Part shown: positions 18,177 through 27,755 of the stretch, piece after piece | Layout of the letters: every line of letters starts with the position of its first letter | How positions within the stretch are numbered: the first letter of the stretch is position 1 | NCBI GenBank assembly: GCA_019359355.1 | Contig: JAHHHM010000007.1 | Span: 62,001 to 126,000, forward strand | Source of the DNA: Microcoleus vaginatus WJT46-NPBG5 | GTDB lineage: Bacteria > Cyanobacteriota > Cyanobacteriia > Cyanobacteriales > Oscillatoriaceae | DNA length: 64,000 nt | Direction of reading: 5' to 3' | Translations under genes and position numbers: made by a program | Notes under the pieces: model-generated | Told to the model about the DNA's origin: nothing | Database searches by the model: none | What the model saw: only the letters and a program-made list of their open reading frames with translations

Positions 18177-19061
18177 ATGGCTCCTAACAGACTGCCCCTG
18201 CCTCAATTCTTGCGTCGTGCCGGTAAATCCAGCCTTTCGATGCAAATGATGGGGGTGGGTATTGTGCTGACACTTCTATTTGTCTTTATTGCCCTCTTAG
18301 CACCGGCTTTCCAAGGTTGGGGGTGGCTGCAAAACCCAACAGAATTTCTCAGTAACCCCATCCACGAATCCCCCTCTCTCAGCCATTGGTTTGGCACCAG
18401 TCGGCAAGGTTATGATGTGTTTTCGCGCACCCTATTCGGTAGCCAAGCGGCGTGGCAAGTCGTAATTTTGGCAACCGCACTTAGTTTAATCATTGGCGTT
18501 CCCCTTGGCTTAGTCAGCGGCTATTTAGGAGGAAAAGTGGATCGGGTGTTGCTATTTTTTATGGATACAATTTACACCTTACCCGGACTGCTGCTGTCAA
18601 TTACCTTGGCGTTTGTTGTGGGGCGCGGAGTATTGAATGCAGCGATTGCTTTGAGTATTTCTTACATTCCCCAATACTATCGCGTTGTGAGAAATCACAC
18701 CCACAGTGTTAGAACCGAACTGTTTGTTGAAGCTGCCCAAGCAATGGGCGCATCTACCTGGACAGTTCTCACGCGTTACTTATTTCTTAACGTCATTCAA
18801 AGCGTGCCGGTGTTATTCACCCTCAACGCTGCTGATGCCATTCTGACATTAGGAGGTTTAGGATTTCTCGGTTTAGGTTTACCCGAAGAAACAGCAGAGT
18901 GGGGACACGATTTGCGGCAGGCGCTAGAAGCACTTCCCACCGGCATCTGGTGGACGGCTTTATTTCCAGGTTTAGCAATGACGTTAATGGTTGTCGGATT
19001 GTCTCTGGTAGGTGAAGGGCTAAACGAGTTTGTCAATCCTAAATTGCGGCAGGAAAGTTAA
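18177..19061 (+). CDS. ABC transporter permease, DppC/OppC type
   Basis: An inner-membrane permease subunit of a peptide/nickel-type ABC importer. It has an N-terminal helix (about 25-45) and the binding-protein-dependent permease core with five further helices. The EAA loop that contacts the ATPase is EAAQAMGASTWTVLTRYLFLN (185-205), and GGLGFLGLGLPEETAEWG is the typical end of OppC-like proteins. Length (294) is normal. No substrate-binding protein, DppB-like partner or matching ATPase gene is adjacent; the ABC ATPase at 21053-21811 is of a different type. The rest of the transporter is probably encoded elsewhere, as is common in cyanobacteria. Confidence 0.92.
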   Translation: MAPNRLPLPQFLRRAGKSSLSMQMMGVGIVLTLLFVFIALLAPAFQGWGWLQNPTEFLSNPIHESPSLSHWFGTSRQGYDVFSRTLFGSQAAWQVVILATALSLIIGVPLGLVSGYLGGKVDRVLLFFMDTIYTLPGLLLSITLAFVVGRGVLNAAIALSISYIPQYYRVVRNHTHSVRTELFVEAAQAMGASTWTVLTRYLFLNVIQSVPVLFTLNAADAILTLGGLGFLGLGLPEETAEWGHDLRQALEALPTGIWWTALFPGLAMTLMVVGLSLVGEGLNEFVNPKLRQES

Positions 19062-19188
19062 GCCAGACAAAATTAAATGGGGCAAGGGGCAAGGCTGCAC
19101 CAACCTCTAGCCTCTACCCCGGAAATATCACACCGGCTGTTGTATCTCTATCTAGCTGTTAGAGTGATAATTTCTTAGGAATTCGTCA

Positions 19189-19749
19189 ATGCAAATGAAC
19201 CGATCTCTCCTAAAAGCCGCTATTTTTTTAGCCCTGGTTCCTGTCGCAGTTGCCGGGATGTTATGGTCTGTTAAAGAACAGCAGACTCGCTTGCAACTTA
19301 GTCCCGATTCCAACGCCGGCACTGCAAATTCCACTTCAAACCCAGTCAAACAGCCGGTTCATCCAGACGAATTAATTGATGATACGCTCAATCAAAGATT
19401 TGCGTTTGAAAATTCCTTAACGAGAACTCAACAAATTAAGGAAGCACTAGAAAGCTTTCGACAGTTAACAGATACCAGTAAAGCAAAACTGGGAAAATCT
19501 GCGATTGCTTCAGTAAAAAACACAGATTCAGAAACGCAAACTTTGGGATTTTACAATTGGGTTGGCTCAGTTGAAGGAACCCTGATTAGGCAAAATTATC
19601 AACTCAAAAAACTAGAATTTAAACTTGCAGAAAAACAATATCAAGATCAAGAAATCAGCAAAACAGAACTAGACAAAAAATCAGCCGATTACCACAAAGC
19701 AGAACAAAAATTTCAAACATTCTTGAAAACCTTCACTATTGCCGATTAA
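19189..19749 (+). CDS. Unrecognised single-pass or secreted coiled-coil protein, 186 aa
   Basis: Not recognised. It begins with a Lys/Arg-flanked hydrophobic segment (residues about 5-25, LLKAAIFLALVPVAVAGML), which could be a signal peptide or an anchor, followed by a Ser/Asn-rich linker and a mostly helical, charged C-terminal half (Lys/Glu/Gln rich, e.g. LIRQNYQLKKLEFKLAEKQYQ) that may form a coiled coil. Codon use and the strong N-terminal hydrophobicity argue for a real gene. Two ATGs are close (19189 and 19195). It follows the permease by 127 bp. No function can be given. Confidence 0.7.
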   Translation: MQMNRSLLKAAIFLALVPVAVAGMLWSVKEQQTRLQLSPDSNAGTANSTSNPVKQPVHPDELIDDTLNQRFAFENSLTRTQQIKEALESFRQLTDTSKAKLGKSAIASVKNTDSETQTLGFYNWVGSVEGTLIRQNYQLKKLEFKLAEKQYQDQEISKTELDKKSADYHKAEQKFQTFLKTFTIAD

Positions 19750-20108
19750 ATCTCCTCCTTCAAAAACTAAAAAATCCCTGACAAAAGAGCCAAGATTAAA
19801 CCCATCTGTGGTTAATCAACAAAACGCAAACCTCAGCAGCCAACCCTTAACCCATCTGCGTTTATATGCGGTCAAGAAAGAAACCTTAACATTGATGGAA
19901 CTTTTATGACGAGCGCAGTCTATGGTTTCATCTGCGTTTATCTCCTGTGAAAAAAACCTTGACATTTTAACAAAGTTACTATCTAATCCAACAAACTAAA
20001 CCCCTAATCCCCGCTTCAACCCGTTATCTGAAAACCCACTCAAAAAAGCCAGATAAATCTAAAATCTAAAATCGTACAATAAGGCAAAAGCGATTACAGG
20101 TTGCACTT
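19750..20108. other. Intergenic spacer with degenerate CAGAT repeats
   Basis: This 359-bp spacer precedes the ROK kinase gene. It contains three partial copies of the dispersed repeat (CCCATCTGTGGTTAATC at 19801, CCCATCTGCGTTTATATGCGGT at about 19851, TCATCTGCGTTTATCTCCTGTG at about 19928) and an AAATCTAAAATCTAAAATC run near 20056. No RNA gene is recognised. Confidence 0.6.
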
Positions 20109-21041
20109 ATGAGCGCAGACGCCGGCATTGTAAAAGAAAAGGGCATCAACCCAGAAGTCATTGGCATAGATTTAGGGGGCACAGCCATTAAACTGGGGCG
20201 ATTTAGCCCGGATGGTAAATGCTATCATTCCTTAAGCGTGGAAACACCCCAACCGGCAACACCGGCAGCCGTTTTAGGCGTCATGGTGGACGCAATTAAG
20301 CAACTAGATCCAAAGGGCAAATGCGTAGCCATCGGCGTTGGGACACCGGGTCCAGTCGATGCCAGCTCTCGAGTGGCCCAAGTCGCAATTAACTTAGCAG
20401 ACTGGCAAGATGTCCCCTTAGCCGACTGGTTAGAAGACAAAACCGGCAAACCGACAATTTTAGCCAATGACGCCAACTGTGCCGGTTTGGGAGAAGCGTG
20501 GTTAGGTGCCGGTCGCCAATTTGACAACCTCATCGTCCTAACTTTAGGCACCGGCGTGGGAGGTGCGATTATCCTCAATGGTGAGCTATTTATGGGCCGC
20601 ACCGGCGCTGCCGGAGAATTAGGTTTAATTACCCTAGACCTTTACGGCCCAGAATGCCACAGCGGCAACCGGGGTTCTTTAGAGCAATTTGTTTCAGTTC
20701 AAGCCATTCGCCGGCGCACAGGGCAAGAACCGGCAGAACTTGGCCACATGGCAAAAGCTGGCAACCGACAAGCATTAGACTTTTGGGAAACTTACGGACA
20801 CCATCTGGGTGCCGGTTTAGCCAGCCTCATCTACGTGCTCACCCCAGAAGCGATTATTATTGGCGGCGGCATCAGTGCCAGTGCTGAATTTTTTCTGCCG
20901 GCAACTCAAGCAGAAATTGAGCGGCGAGTGCTGCCGGTGTGCCGTCCAGGTTTACAGCTATTAACCGCCCAATTGGGCAACCAAGCGGGTATTGCCGGTG
21001 CCGCGAAATTGGCTTGGCAGGTGGTTGGGGCTAAGGGCTAA
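20109..21041 (+). CDS. ROK-family sugar kinase (glucokinase-like), zinc site lost
   Basis: A 310-residue ROK protein, most likely a cytosolic sugar kinase. The ATP-binding phosphate-1 motif GIDLGGTAIKLG (19-30), the LANDANCAG segment with the catalytic Asp (Asp121), the LGTGVGGAI loop (146-154) and the adenosine motif IIIGGGIS are present, and there is no DNA-binding N-terminus as in ROK repressors. The ROK zinc site is not conserved: the usual Gly-His is GELGL (Leu173), and the CxCGxxGCxE motif reads CHSGNRGSLE (183-192), so two of three Cys and the His are replaced. Substrate (glucose or another hexose) is unproven. It converges with the ABC ATPase gene, 11 bp apart. Confidence 0.9.
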   Translation: MSADAGIVKEKGINPEVIGIDLGGTAIKLGRFSPDGKCYHSLSVETPQPATPAAVLGVMVDAIKQLDPKGKCVAIGVGTPGPVDASSRVAQVAINLADWQDVPLADWLEDKTGKPTILANDANCAGLGEAWLGAGRQFDNLIVLTLGTGVGGAIILNGELFMGRTGAAGELGLITLDLYGPECHSGNRGSLEQFVSVQAIRRRTGQEPAELGHMAKAGNRQALDFWETYGHHLGAGLASLIYVLTPEAIIIGGGISASAEFFLPATQAEIERRVLPVCRPGLQLLTAQLGNQAGIAGAAKLAWQVVGAKG

Positions 21042-21052
21042 GCCTTCAATGA

Positions 21053-21811
21053 TTAGCTCCACTCTTGCGCTTCTTTGGCTTCTGCTTGAATGAGGGTTTG
21101 GCGCAGCTGAACCCAGTCGATGTGCTGTGCCGGCATATCTTGAATGAGTTCCCCCTGTTGCAGGTAGAGGACGCGGGTGCAAAATTCTTTGGCCAAATCT
21201 AGTTGGTGATTGGCCATTAAAATTGTTGTTTGCATGGTTTCGGCAAGTTCTGTAAGAGTCATGATCAAGTTCGCCCCCCTGCCGGCATCAAGGGCAGAAG
21301 TTGGCTCATCCAGTAATAAAATTTTCGGCTGTAGCATCAGCGCCCTAGCGATGGCAACGATCTGCCGCTGTCCTGCGGATAGCTGCACTTCTGTGCGCCC
21401 CAGCCACTCGTTGGGAATATGCAGGCGCTCAACCCAAGTTAAGATGCGTTCGGTAATCGCTTGTGCGCTCATCCCTTGCAACTTCAAAGGATAAGCTAGA
21501 GCATCTCGCACCGGCATCCCTAAAAGTTTGGACTCTTGCAAAACCAGCGTCACCTGCCGACGCAACTCAATTGCAGGGATTTGCCGATACGCTTGCTCCT
21601 CCAAATAAATCGCTCCCTGAGTGGGTTCGCTGAGCCGGTTGAGCAGCCGTAACAAGGTGGTTTTCCCAGCCCCGGATGGCCCAACAAGTGCCACTCGTTC
21701 GCCCGGTTTAATTCCAAAAGAAATATCCTTAAGCAAATAGTGCAAACCCACTGAAGCAGTCACGCTGACTTGATCAAGCCGCAATTGGGCGCTTGGGACA
21801 GTTGATACCAT
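21053..21811 (-). CDS. ABC transporter ATP-binding protein
   Basis: A 252-residue cytosolic ATPase subunit. Walker A GPSGAGKT (44-51), Q-loop LVLQES, signature LSAGQ (144-148, Ala replacing the first Gly of LSGGQ), Walker B ILLLDEP (164-170), D-loop SALD and H-loop His202 are all present. The sequence is closest in style to the amino-acid/phosphate or YbbL-like ATPases, but the substrate cannot be told. No permease gene is adjacent. Upstream on the same strand are a small membrane protein (60 bp or more away) and a DUF4079 protein, and all three could be one transcript. Confidence 0.9.
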   Translation of the reverse strand: MVSTVPSAQLRLDQVSVTASVGLHYLLKDISFGIKPGERVALVGPSGAGKTTLLRLLNRLSEPTQGAIYLEEQAYRQIPAIELRRQVTLVLQESKLLGMPVRDALAYPLKLQGMSAQAITERILTWVERLHIPNEWLGRTEVQLSAGQRQIVAIARALMLQPKILLLDEPTSALDAGRGANLIMTLTELAETMQTTILMANHQLDLAKEFCTRVLYLQQGELIQDMPAQHIDWVQLRQTLIQAEAKEAQEWS

Positions 21812-21871
21812 GAAGGGTTAGGGTGAAAACAGGGTGAGAAAGTTGTAAAGTGGCTTTTCTAACCTTAAAAT

Positions 21872-22429
21872 TTATCCATGTATCTGGGTTTGTGCTGTCC
21901 AAATTGTCCAGATATCTACTAGCAAGAGCAGCAATGTAAATCCTAACAAAATTAAATACATCCAAGGCTGCGCTAAGGGACGAACATCTTTCGTATCAAT
22001 GCCGGTTTTTGCTTCCACTAACTGAACTAATTTAGCAAATCCCACAACACGGGCCGGCAATAAATAGCCTTGACCTGATTTACTCAAGAAATAGTAAACC
22101 AATCCACCTTGGCCGGTTGTTCGCGGTTTTAGTGCCTGTACTTCTGCCCAAGGTAATGACCAGCCTTTGCGAAAAATTTTGGGAACCCAAGCAGGATAAG
22201 TTACTTGAATACCTTGCTCATCTAAGATTACGCGCTCACTTAAGGCAGCATACAAAGCAACGCCGCCGAACCCCAACGCCACCCACAAAAGTGCCGGCGG
22301 GACTGGCGCACCTGTGAGTTGAGATAAAAACGGTAAGGGAATTGTCAGGGCAATATATAAACTTAAAAGCGTCAGCCGAATTAAGGGAGAAATGCGGAAA
22401 ATTGCCGGCTCTGATTGTTCGCTGTTCAT
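21872..22429 (-). CDS. Conserved membrane protein, about 185 aa
   Basis: Two membrane helices near the N-terminus (PLIRLTLLSLYIALTIPLPF and ALLWVALGFGGVALYAAL), a middle soluble part with a PH-like look (RVILDEQGIQVTYPAW, SLPWAEVQALKPRT), and a C-terminal helix (WMYLILLGFTLLLLLVDIW). The frame is open from 22501, but the ATG at 22429 (MNSEQSEPAIF) is preferred because the first 24 residues of the longer form look non-coding; neither has a strong ribosome site. It resembles conserved cyanobacterial proteins of unknown function. It starts close after the DUF4079 gene (about 90 bp; 20 bp if the longer start is used), suggesting co-transcription. Confidence 0.78.
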   Translation of the reverse strand: MNSEQSEPAIFRISPLIRLTLLSLYIALTIPLPFLSQLTGAPVPPALLWVALGFGGVALYAALSERVILDEQGIQVTYPAWVPKIFRKGWSLPWAEVQALKPRTTGQGGLVYYFLSKSGQGYLLPARVVGFAKLVQLVEAKTGIDTKDVRPLAQPWMYLILLGFTLLLLLVDIWTIWTAQTQIHG

Positions 22430-22520
22430 GATTGACTGTTCATTTATTCTATTAAAAATTGGGCGTGAGGTTGATGGCATGGAAAAATTCCCATGACTCA
22501 TTTTTCACACCCAATTTCCA

Positions 22521-22958
22521 TTAAGGTAAATATTTTTGCACCACAATCCAGCCTGTCCATGTAACCCACGCAAAAGCAATAAACAGAACTGCATTTACGC
22601 TGATGTGAACTGTTCTGGCCCAAGGACGACTTGGGTTAATTTGTGTTGCGCTCCAGGCAGATATTAAAACTAAACCCACTACCGTTAAACCGGCTCCAAA
22701 GTGAGCTGAGTGATTGAGGGTGCCATAATACCCTAGAGTGCCGACAAGACCAATCCCTAGCAGTAAAAGCACCAAGCCCACCATGATGCCACCAATGATG
22801 TAATGCCCAGATCGCAGCCAACGCGGACGCCGGCTCCGAGTTTGCCGCGCCTGAAACATCCAAGTGCCGGTCATGGCAAGTAGCAAATAGGCAAGTATGG
22901 AAAATCCCATAGACCAAGCCGCTATTTTCCACAACCAGATAAAGGAAGGCAGGTTCAA
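22521..22958 (-). CDS. DUF4079-like four-helix membrane protein
   Basis: A 145-residue membrane protein with four hydrophobic helices. It has His residues at helix ends (SGHYIIGG, LNHSAHFGAG, TVHISVNAV), a pattern similar to cytochrome-b561-like four-helix proteins. By recognition it fits the DUF4079 family of cyanobacteria and plastids. Haem binding is a guess from the paired His. It is the first gene of a probable three-gene minus-strand set leading to the ABC ATPase. Start ATG 22958; no distinctive promoter seen upstream. Confidence 0.75.
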   Translation of the reverse strand: MNLPSFIWLWKIAAWSMGFSILAYLLLAMTGTWMFQARQTRSRRPRWLRSGHYIIGGIMVGLVLLLLGIGLVGTLGYYGTLNHSAHFGAGLTVVGLVLISAWSATQINPSRPWARTVHISVNAVLFIAFAWVTWTGWIVVQKYLP

Positions 22959-23046
22959 AGCGTTACACCCATCAAATCAGCCCTCGCATCATAGCAAGTC
23001 ATGAGTGAGCGAGTCAGCCCTCGCGGGGAATAATAAAAGTTAGATT

Positions 23047-23439
23047 TTAATCCACTGAAGTCAAAGCAGCAGCGATTAAAGGTTTTGCAGCCCCTCTAGC
23101 TTTATTCGGAGATTCGAGGCTGGGTGAAAACTTTTTTTCAGTTGCTTTCACTTCCTGAGTCGTTTCGACAACGACATCAGTATTTTCACGTATACACAAG
23201 CGATTACATGGTATATTATCGGAGAGAATGGCACTAGCCATCATACCTGTATGAATTTCTAATACTGCTTCGGGAAAAGATTCAAATACTAAACGCTGCC
23301 CAGGAAAGACAACTCGCTCAAAGTACCAGTTGGAAATATTTGTGATTCGGGCAATTTGAATCTTGCTGGTAGCATTGACATAGCAGCAAAGAATGTGGCC
23401 GACTTGGCCTGAAGGAATGGGGTCGAGAATTTGTGCCAT
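23047..23439 (-). CDS. DUF1830 protein
   Basis: A small cyanobacterial protein with the strongly conserved DUF1830 core: QILDPIPSGQVGHILCCYVNA, then ISNWYFERVVFPGQRLVFE and IHTGMMASAILSDNIPC. The frame is open to 23463, but the ATG at 23439 (MAQILDP...) matches the family's usual start. The C-terminal 40 residues (Lys/Ser/Glu-rich, PNKARGAAKP) are not part of the conserved core. Function is unknown. It is monocistronic, divergent from the radical-SAM gene 344 bp away. Confidence 0.88.
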   Translation of the reverse strand: MAQILDPIPSGQVGHILCCYVNATSKIQIARITNISNWYFERVVFPGQRLVFESFPEAVLEIHTGMMASAILSDNIPCNRLCIRENTDVVVETTQEVKATEKKFSPSLESPNKARGAAKPLIAAALTSVD

Positions 23440-23463
23440 AACGACTGAAGGGTTTTGCACCAC

Positions 23464-23782
23464 AGCGACTTACTTTCAAACATTAACACTGCGCGATCCC
23501 CGTCAGTTGTAAACGCGACTACCAACTGAACTGTATCCCAGGATTTCTTCCTTTTGGAATAATAATTTTATATTGTCTTTAGACTGATTTTCCTTGACAT
23601 ATTTGATGCACTGTGCAGCAATTAATCGTGAACTGAGGATAGGTTAGAGAAAATCCCCACCGGCAGCCAGTTCCCAGCGAAGCTGATTGAAAAGAAGTTG
23701 ACGATCCCCGTCCGGGCCGTGATTCGCCCACATAAGGGGACAGTAAGTGGTATTGTAAAGTTATATGAAAAAACTTTCATAA
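23464..23782. other. Divergent promoter region between DUF1830 and radical-SAM genes
   Basis: A 319-bp spacer between divergent genes that must contain both promoters. The end next to the radical-SAM gene holds a perfect 7-bp inverted repeat, TATGAAA / TTTCATA (23764-23770 and 23775-23781), directly before the ATG at 23783. No coding sequence is seen. Confidence 0.5.
23764..23781 (+). promoter_or_regulatory. Inverted repeat abutting the start codon
   Basis: TATGAAA-AAAC-TTTCATA, 7-bp arms with a 4-nt loop, ends one base before the ATG at 23783. In RNA it would occlude the initiation region of the radical-SAM gene, so it could act in translational control; it could also be a DNA operator. Confidence 0.4.
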
Positions 23783-25372
23783 ATGCTTAACCCCCAAGCC
23801 GGTATGGAAAATCGCATCCTCTACGTCCGCCTGCCTTGCAATCCCATCTTCCCCATCGGGGTTGTTTACCTGGCTGATCACGTCCACAAGCTGTTTCCAG
23901 AAGCCGAACAGCGCATTTTTGACTTGGGAACGGTGCCGCCTTTAGATTTCGCCGGCGCTTTAGATGCTTGTGTCGATGAATTTCAGCCGACGCTGCTGGT
24001 ATTCTCTTGGCGAGATATTCAGATTTACGCCCCAGTCGGTGGACGAGGTGGCAATCCGTTGCAGAATGCCTTTGAGTTCTACTACGCCAAAAATCCTTTC
24101 GTGAAATTGCGAGGGGCGCTGGGAGGACTGCGGATCACCACGGCTTACTATACTGAACTGTGGCGCAACCAAGGCTTGATTAAGCGGGGGCTACAACGCG
24201 CTCAAAAATATCGCTCAAATGCCCGTGCAGTTGTCGGTGGAGGCGCGGTGAGCGTATTTTATGAACAGCTTGGGCGTAGTCTGCCGGCGGGAACCATTAT
24301 CTCCGTGGGTGAAGGCGAAGCGCTGCTGGAAAAACTGCTTGCCAATCGAGATATTAGTGATGAACGCTGTTATGTGGTGGGAGAAAGCAAACCGCGTGAT
24401 CGCATGATTCACGAACAACCAACTAATATTGAGAAAACGGCTTGTAATTACAACTATATCGAGAAAATTTGGCCGGAATTTCAATATTATTTGCACGATG
24501 AAGATTTTTACGTTGGAGTGCAAACCAAGCGCGGTTGTCCTCATAACTGCTGTTATTGCATTTACACAGTCATTGAAGGCAAGCAGGTACGAATTAATCC
24601 AGCCGATGAAGTCGTGGCAGAGATTCGCCAACTTTATGATCGCGGGATTCGTAATTTTTGGTTTACAGATGCTCAGTTTATCCCGGCGCGGAAGTTTATT
24701 GATGATGCCGTTGAACTGTTGCAAAAAATTATTGATGCCGGCATGGATGATATTCACTGGGCAGCATACATTCGGGCAGATAACTTAACACCCGAATTGT
24801 GCGATCTGATGGTGAAAACCGGCATGAATTATTTTGAAATTGGGATCACCAGTGGTTCCCAAGAACTTGTGCGGAAAATGCGAATGGGTTACAACCTCCG
24901 CACTGTCTTGGAAAACTGCCGCGATTTAAAGGCTGCCGGTTTTAATGATTTGGTTTCGGTTAACTATTCGTTTAACGTGATAGATGAAACCTATGAAACA
25001 ATCCGTCAGACGATTGCCTATCATCGGGAATTAGAGCGGATTTTTGGGGCGGATAAAGTTGAACCGGCCATTTTCTTCATCGGTTTGCAACCCCACACGC
25101 ATTTAGAAGAATATGCCTTTAAGAAGGATATTCTCAAACCCGGTTATGATCCGATGAGTATCATGCCTTGGACAGCTCGAAAATTGCTTTGGAATCCTGA
25201 ACCGTTCGGCTCATTCTTTGGAGAAGTTTGCCTGCAAGCTTGGCGTCAAAATCCGAACGATTTTGGGCGGGAAGTGATGAAGATTTTAGAGGAAAAGCTG
25301 GGTTGTGCCGATTTGGAAGAAGCTTTATCTGCGCCAGTTGATGCGAAGGAGAAACAGTTGTTGCCGGCTTAA
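23783..25372 (+). CDS. B12-binding/radical SAM protein, photosystem II high-light acclimation type
   Basis: A 529-residue BchE-like radical-SAM enzyme. The N-terminal 200 residues look like a cobalamin-binding-type domain (FPIGVVYLADHVHKLFP, VSVGEGE-like ISVGEGEALL at 173-182). The radical-SAM core carries CPHNCCYC (Cys252, Cys256, Cys259) after VGVQTKRG and continues through FWFTDAQFIP and MNYFEIGITSGSQELVRKMRMGY. I recognise the sequence as the family annotated as photosystem II high-light acclimation radical SAM protein; the reaction is unknown. ATG 23783 sits behind an inverted repeat; an ATG at 23804 is an alternative start. It is monocistronic and converges on argC. Confidence 0.85.
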   Translation: MLNPQAGMENRILYVRLPCNPIFPIGVVYLADHVHKLFPEAEQRIFDLGTVPPLDFAGALDACVDEFQPTLLVFSWRDIQIYAPVGGRGGNPLQNAFEFYYAKNPFVKLRGALGGLRITTAYYTELWRNQGLIKRGLQRAQKYRSNARAVVGGGAVSVFYEQLGRSLPAGTIISVGEGEALLEKLLANRDISDERCYVVGESKPRDRMIHEQPTNIEKTACNYNYIEKIWPEFQYYLHDEDFYVGVQTKRGCPHNCCYCIYTVIEGKQVRINPADEVVAEIRQLYDRGIRNFWFTDAQFIPARKFIDDAVELLQKIIDAGMDDIHWAAYIRADNLTPELCDLMVKTGMNYFEIGITSGSQELVRKMRMGYNLRTVLENCRDLKAAGFNDLVSVNYSFNVIDETYETIRQTIAYHRELERIFGADKVEPAIFFIGLQPHTHLEEYAFKKDILKPGYDPMSIMPWTARKLLWNPEPFGSFFGEVCLQAWRQNPNDFGREVMKILEEKLGCADLEEALSAPVDAKEKQLLPA

Positions 25373-25490
25373 TTAGCCGACAAAATTTTTAACCATAAAC
25401 CCGTAGAGGCATAACATTCGGAGGATAAAACCTGGGACTCAACTCAAAATTTATAGTCCAAATGCTATGCCCTCCGGGCTGCAAATTCGG

Positions 25491-26549
25491 CTACGGATAG
25501 AAACCCATTTGGGGCAATCCGAGAGTTTCTTCCCAGCCCATCATTAAGTTAAGACATTGCAGCGCTTGACCGGCTTGTCCCTTGATTAAATTATCAATGG
25601 CTGACATGACAATCACCCGATCTGTGCGGGGATCAACTTCTACACCGATGTAACACAGATTGGTGCCGGCAGCCCACTTGGTTTGAGGATAAACACCATT
25701 CGGCAGTATCTTCACCCAAGGAGAAGATCGGTAAAAAGCAGTATAAATGGTAATTAAATCTTCCCGCACTAGCCCAGGATCACGTAGTGTGGCGTAGACG
25801 GTAGACAAAATCCCGCGCACCATTGGAATTAGGTGAGGGGTAAATTGTACCAAAACTTCGTGGCCGGCGAGATCGCTACAAATTTGTTCGATTTCTGGAG
25901 TATGCCGGTGACGCCCTACTCCATAAGCCCCTAAAGAATTATCAGCCTCAGCGAGCAACAAATTTGTTTTCGCTTGTCTTCCACCGCCAGAAGTGCCAGA
26001 TTTTGCATCAATGATCACAGTTTCGCTCAAAACTAATCCTTGTTTGAGGAGTGGTGAAATCGCTAATAAACTAGCAGTGGGATAGCAACCGGGACAACCC
26101 ACTAATTGAGCTTCTTTAATGCGTTCCCGGTAAAGTTCAGGTAAACCGTACACAGCGTTGACAGCAGTTTCTCCATCGGTACGCTCTCCGCCATACCATG
26201 TCGTATAAGTGTCTAAATTAGAGAATCGGTAGTCAGCAGAAAGATCGAGAACTTTGCACCCCTTCTCGATAAGTGCCGGTGCCATTTTCCACGCTAAACC
26301 ATTCGGCAGGGAGAGAAAGACAACTTTACAGCGTTCCGCAATGGTTTCTACATCCACTGACTCAATCGCCTGGTTTACAAAATTACCGAAATGGGGGTAG
26401 AGATCGGAGAAAGATTTGCCGGCGCTGCTGTCACCTCCCAAATAAGCCAGTTTAAGTTTTGGGTGATCCATCAGCAATCGTACTAGCTGCACCCCCCCAT
26501 AGCCTGACGCCCCTACAATGCCAACCGGCAGCCGTTCTAAATCATCCAT
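25491..26549 (-). CDS. argC: N-acetyl-gamma-glutamyl-phosphate reductase
   Basis: ArgC catalyses the NADPH-dependent reduction of N-acetylglutamyl phosphate to the semialdehyde in arginine synthesis (cytosol). The Rossmann motif GASGYGG (13-19) and the catalytic Cys in GCPGCYPT (Cys155) are present, with the family's HRHTPEIEQ and C-terminal [13 protein letters not shown] segment. The 352-residue length is typical of the type-1 enzyme. The ATG at 26549 has AGGA-like sequence upstream (reverse complement of TCCTTTCTCC, 26552-26561). No other arg gene is adjacent, as usual in cyanobacteria. No ArgR-type operator is recognised. Confidence 0.97.
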   Translation of the reverse strand: MDDLERLPVGIVGASGYGGVQLVRLLMDHPKLKLAYLGGDSSAGKSFSDLYPHFGNFVNQAIESVDVETIAERCKVVFLSLPNGLAWKMAPALIEKGCKVLDLSADYRFSNLDTYTTWYGGERTDGETAVNAVYGLPELYRERIKEAQLVGCPGCYPTASLLAISPLLKQGLVLSETVIIDAKSGTSGGGRQAKTNLLLAEADNSLGAYGVGRHRHTPEIEQICSDLAGHEVLVQFTPHLIPMVRGILSTVYATLRDPGLVREDLITIYTAFYRSSPWVKILPNGVYPQTKWAAGTNLCYIGVEVDPRTDRVIVMSAIDNLIKGQAGQALQCLNLMMGWEETLGLPQMGFYP

Positions 26550-27755
26550 AATCCTTTCTCCTTATAGCGTTTTCCTAAACGAGAGTTTAGCTTTTGCTGA
26601 ATTTTATACCAGGTTGACTTCTCAAAAGCGTTTTACAGAAGCTTTTGCTTCCACTGCGACAAAGAGTAACACTCAAGTCTGTGGATTTGCAGTTATCATA
26701 GCCCTTAGATTTTTGGGGTGAGAGTACGTCCTGAGCTTAAAGCATTTAGCAGTCAAGGTTATGAATTGGACATAAGAGGTGTTTTTAGTGAGAAAAGTTA
26801 TCCCAACTAACCGACGTGTGCCTCAACTACATTGTTAGTGTTGCACACAGCCAGAGAAAGGCTGCATTCTTAAATATTGTGCCGTAAGCAAAAGCGCTAA
26901 GAGTGTCCTCCCATTCTAGATTTTAGAGGCTCAGATTGGTCTATAAATTCGTCTCCCACAACAGAATTTATAACTTTTGGCTGAGAATTCCCCCCCTAGG
27001 GGATGCGGGATGCAACCGCAACAAAAAATGATATCACTCAGTGAACGATTGAAGGAACTTTGGAGAAAGGTATCTTTTTTTACAGGATTTCAGCAGCAAG
27101 TTTGCTGGAAGAACAGCAACCCCCAGCCACAAGCGAGCAACCGTTGTTCTCAAGCACGCTCAACTTCTAAAATTATCGCTTTTACAAATATTGCCGGTTT
27201 GAGAATCAAGATAATTGGGATGGCTTAATTTGCTTTTGTCGTAAAAAATTCTCAACTCGGTTTGGGGAAGCTCAAAGCTAAAGGCGAGACGTGGTAGCCT
27301 TAACGCAAGAATAACAATCGTTCCAGATTCCATAAATGGATAAAAACAAGCTCGTTACGGTTACAACCGGCTTGAATCATGCCTGCTATAAAAGCATCTG
27401 GAAATTGAGTGGGGTGAAATATTCTTTTTTTTGATACTCCGTTTTTCCCTAAAATAATTTTAAATAATCACTAACATCCCTAAAATTTTTAATTCGAGAT
27501 GAATTTTTAATTTTATTATTTTTTATAATAAAATTTTACCTTAGAATTACAGCGCTTATCAAGACAAAAATGTATAATTTATATCTTCAAAATTTTAAAA
27601 ACCTTTTGATTTTAGAGTAAATAACTTAGTTTCGGCAACTCCAGTGTCCTAAAGCCAAACAATCTCTTGATCAGATAAAAAAATATTCTCCAGAAGGTAA
27701 GTCCTGAAAATTGCCTGAGCGTTGAGGGGAAGGAATAGATCATTCAAATTACGCT

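Noticed and set aside
26977-27228. 83-aa plus-strand frame between argC and ribBA
   Set aside because: TTG start, no ribosome site, no recognisable domain; kept only as part of the gene-poor region.
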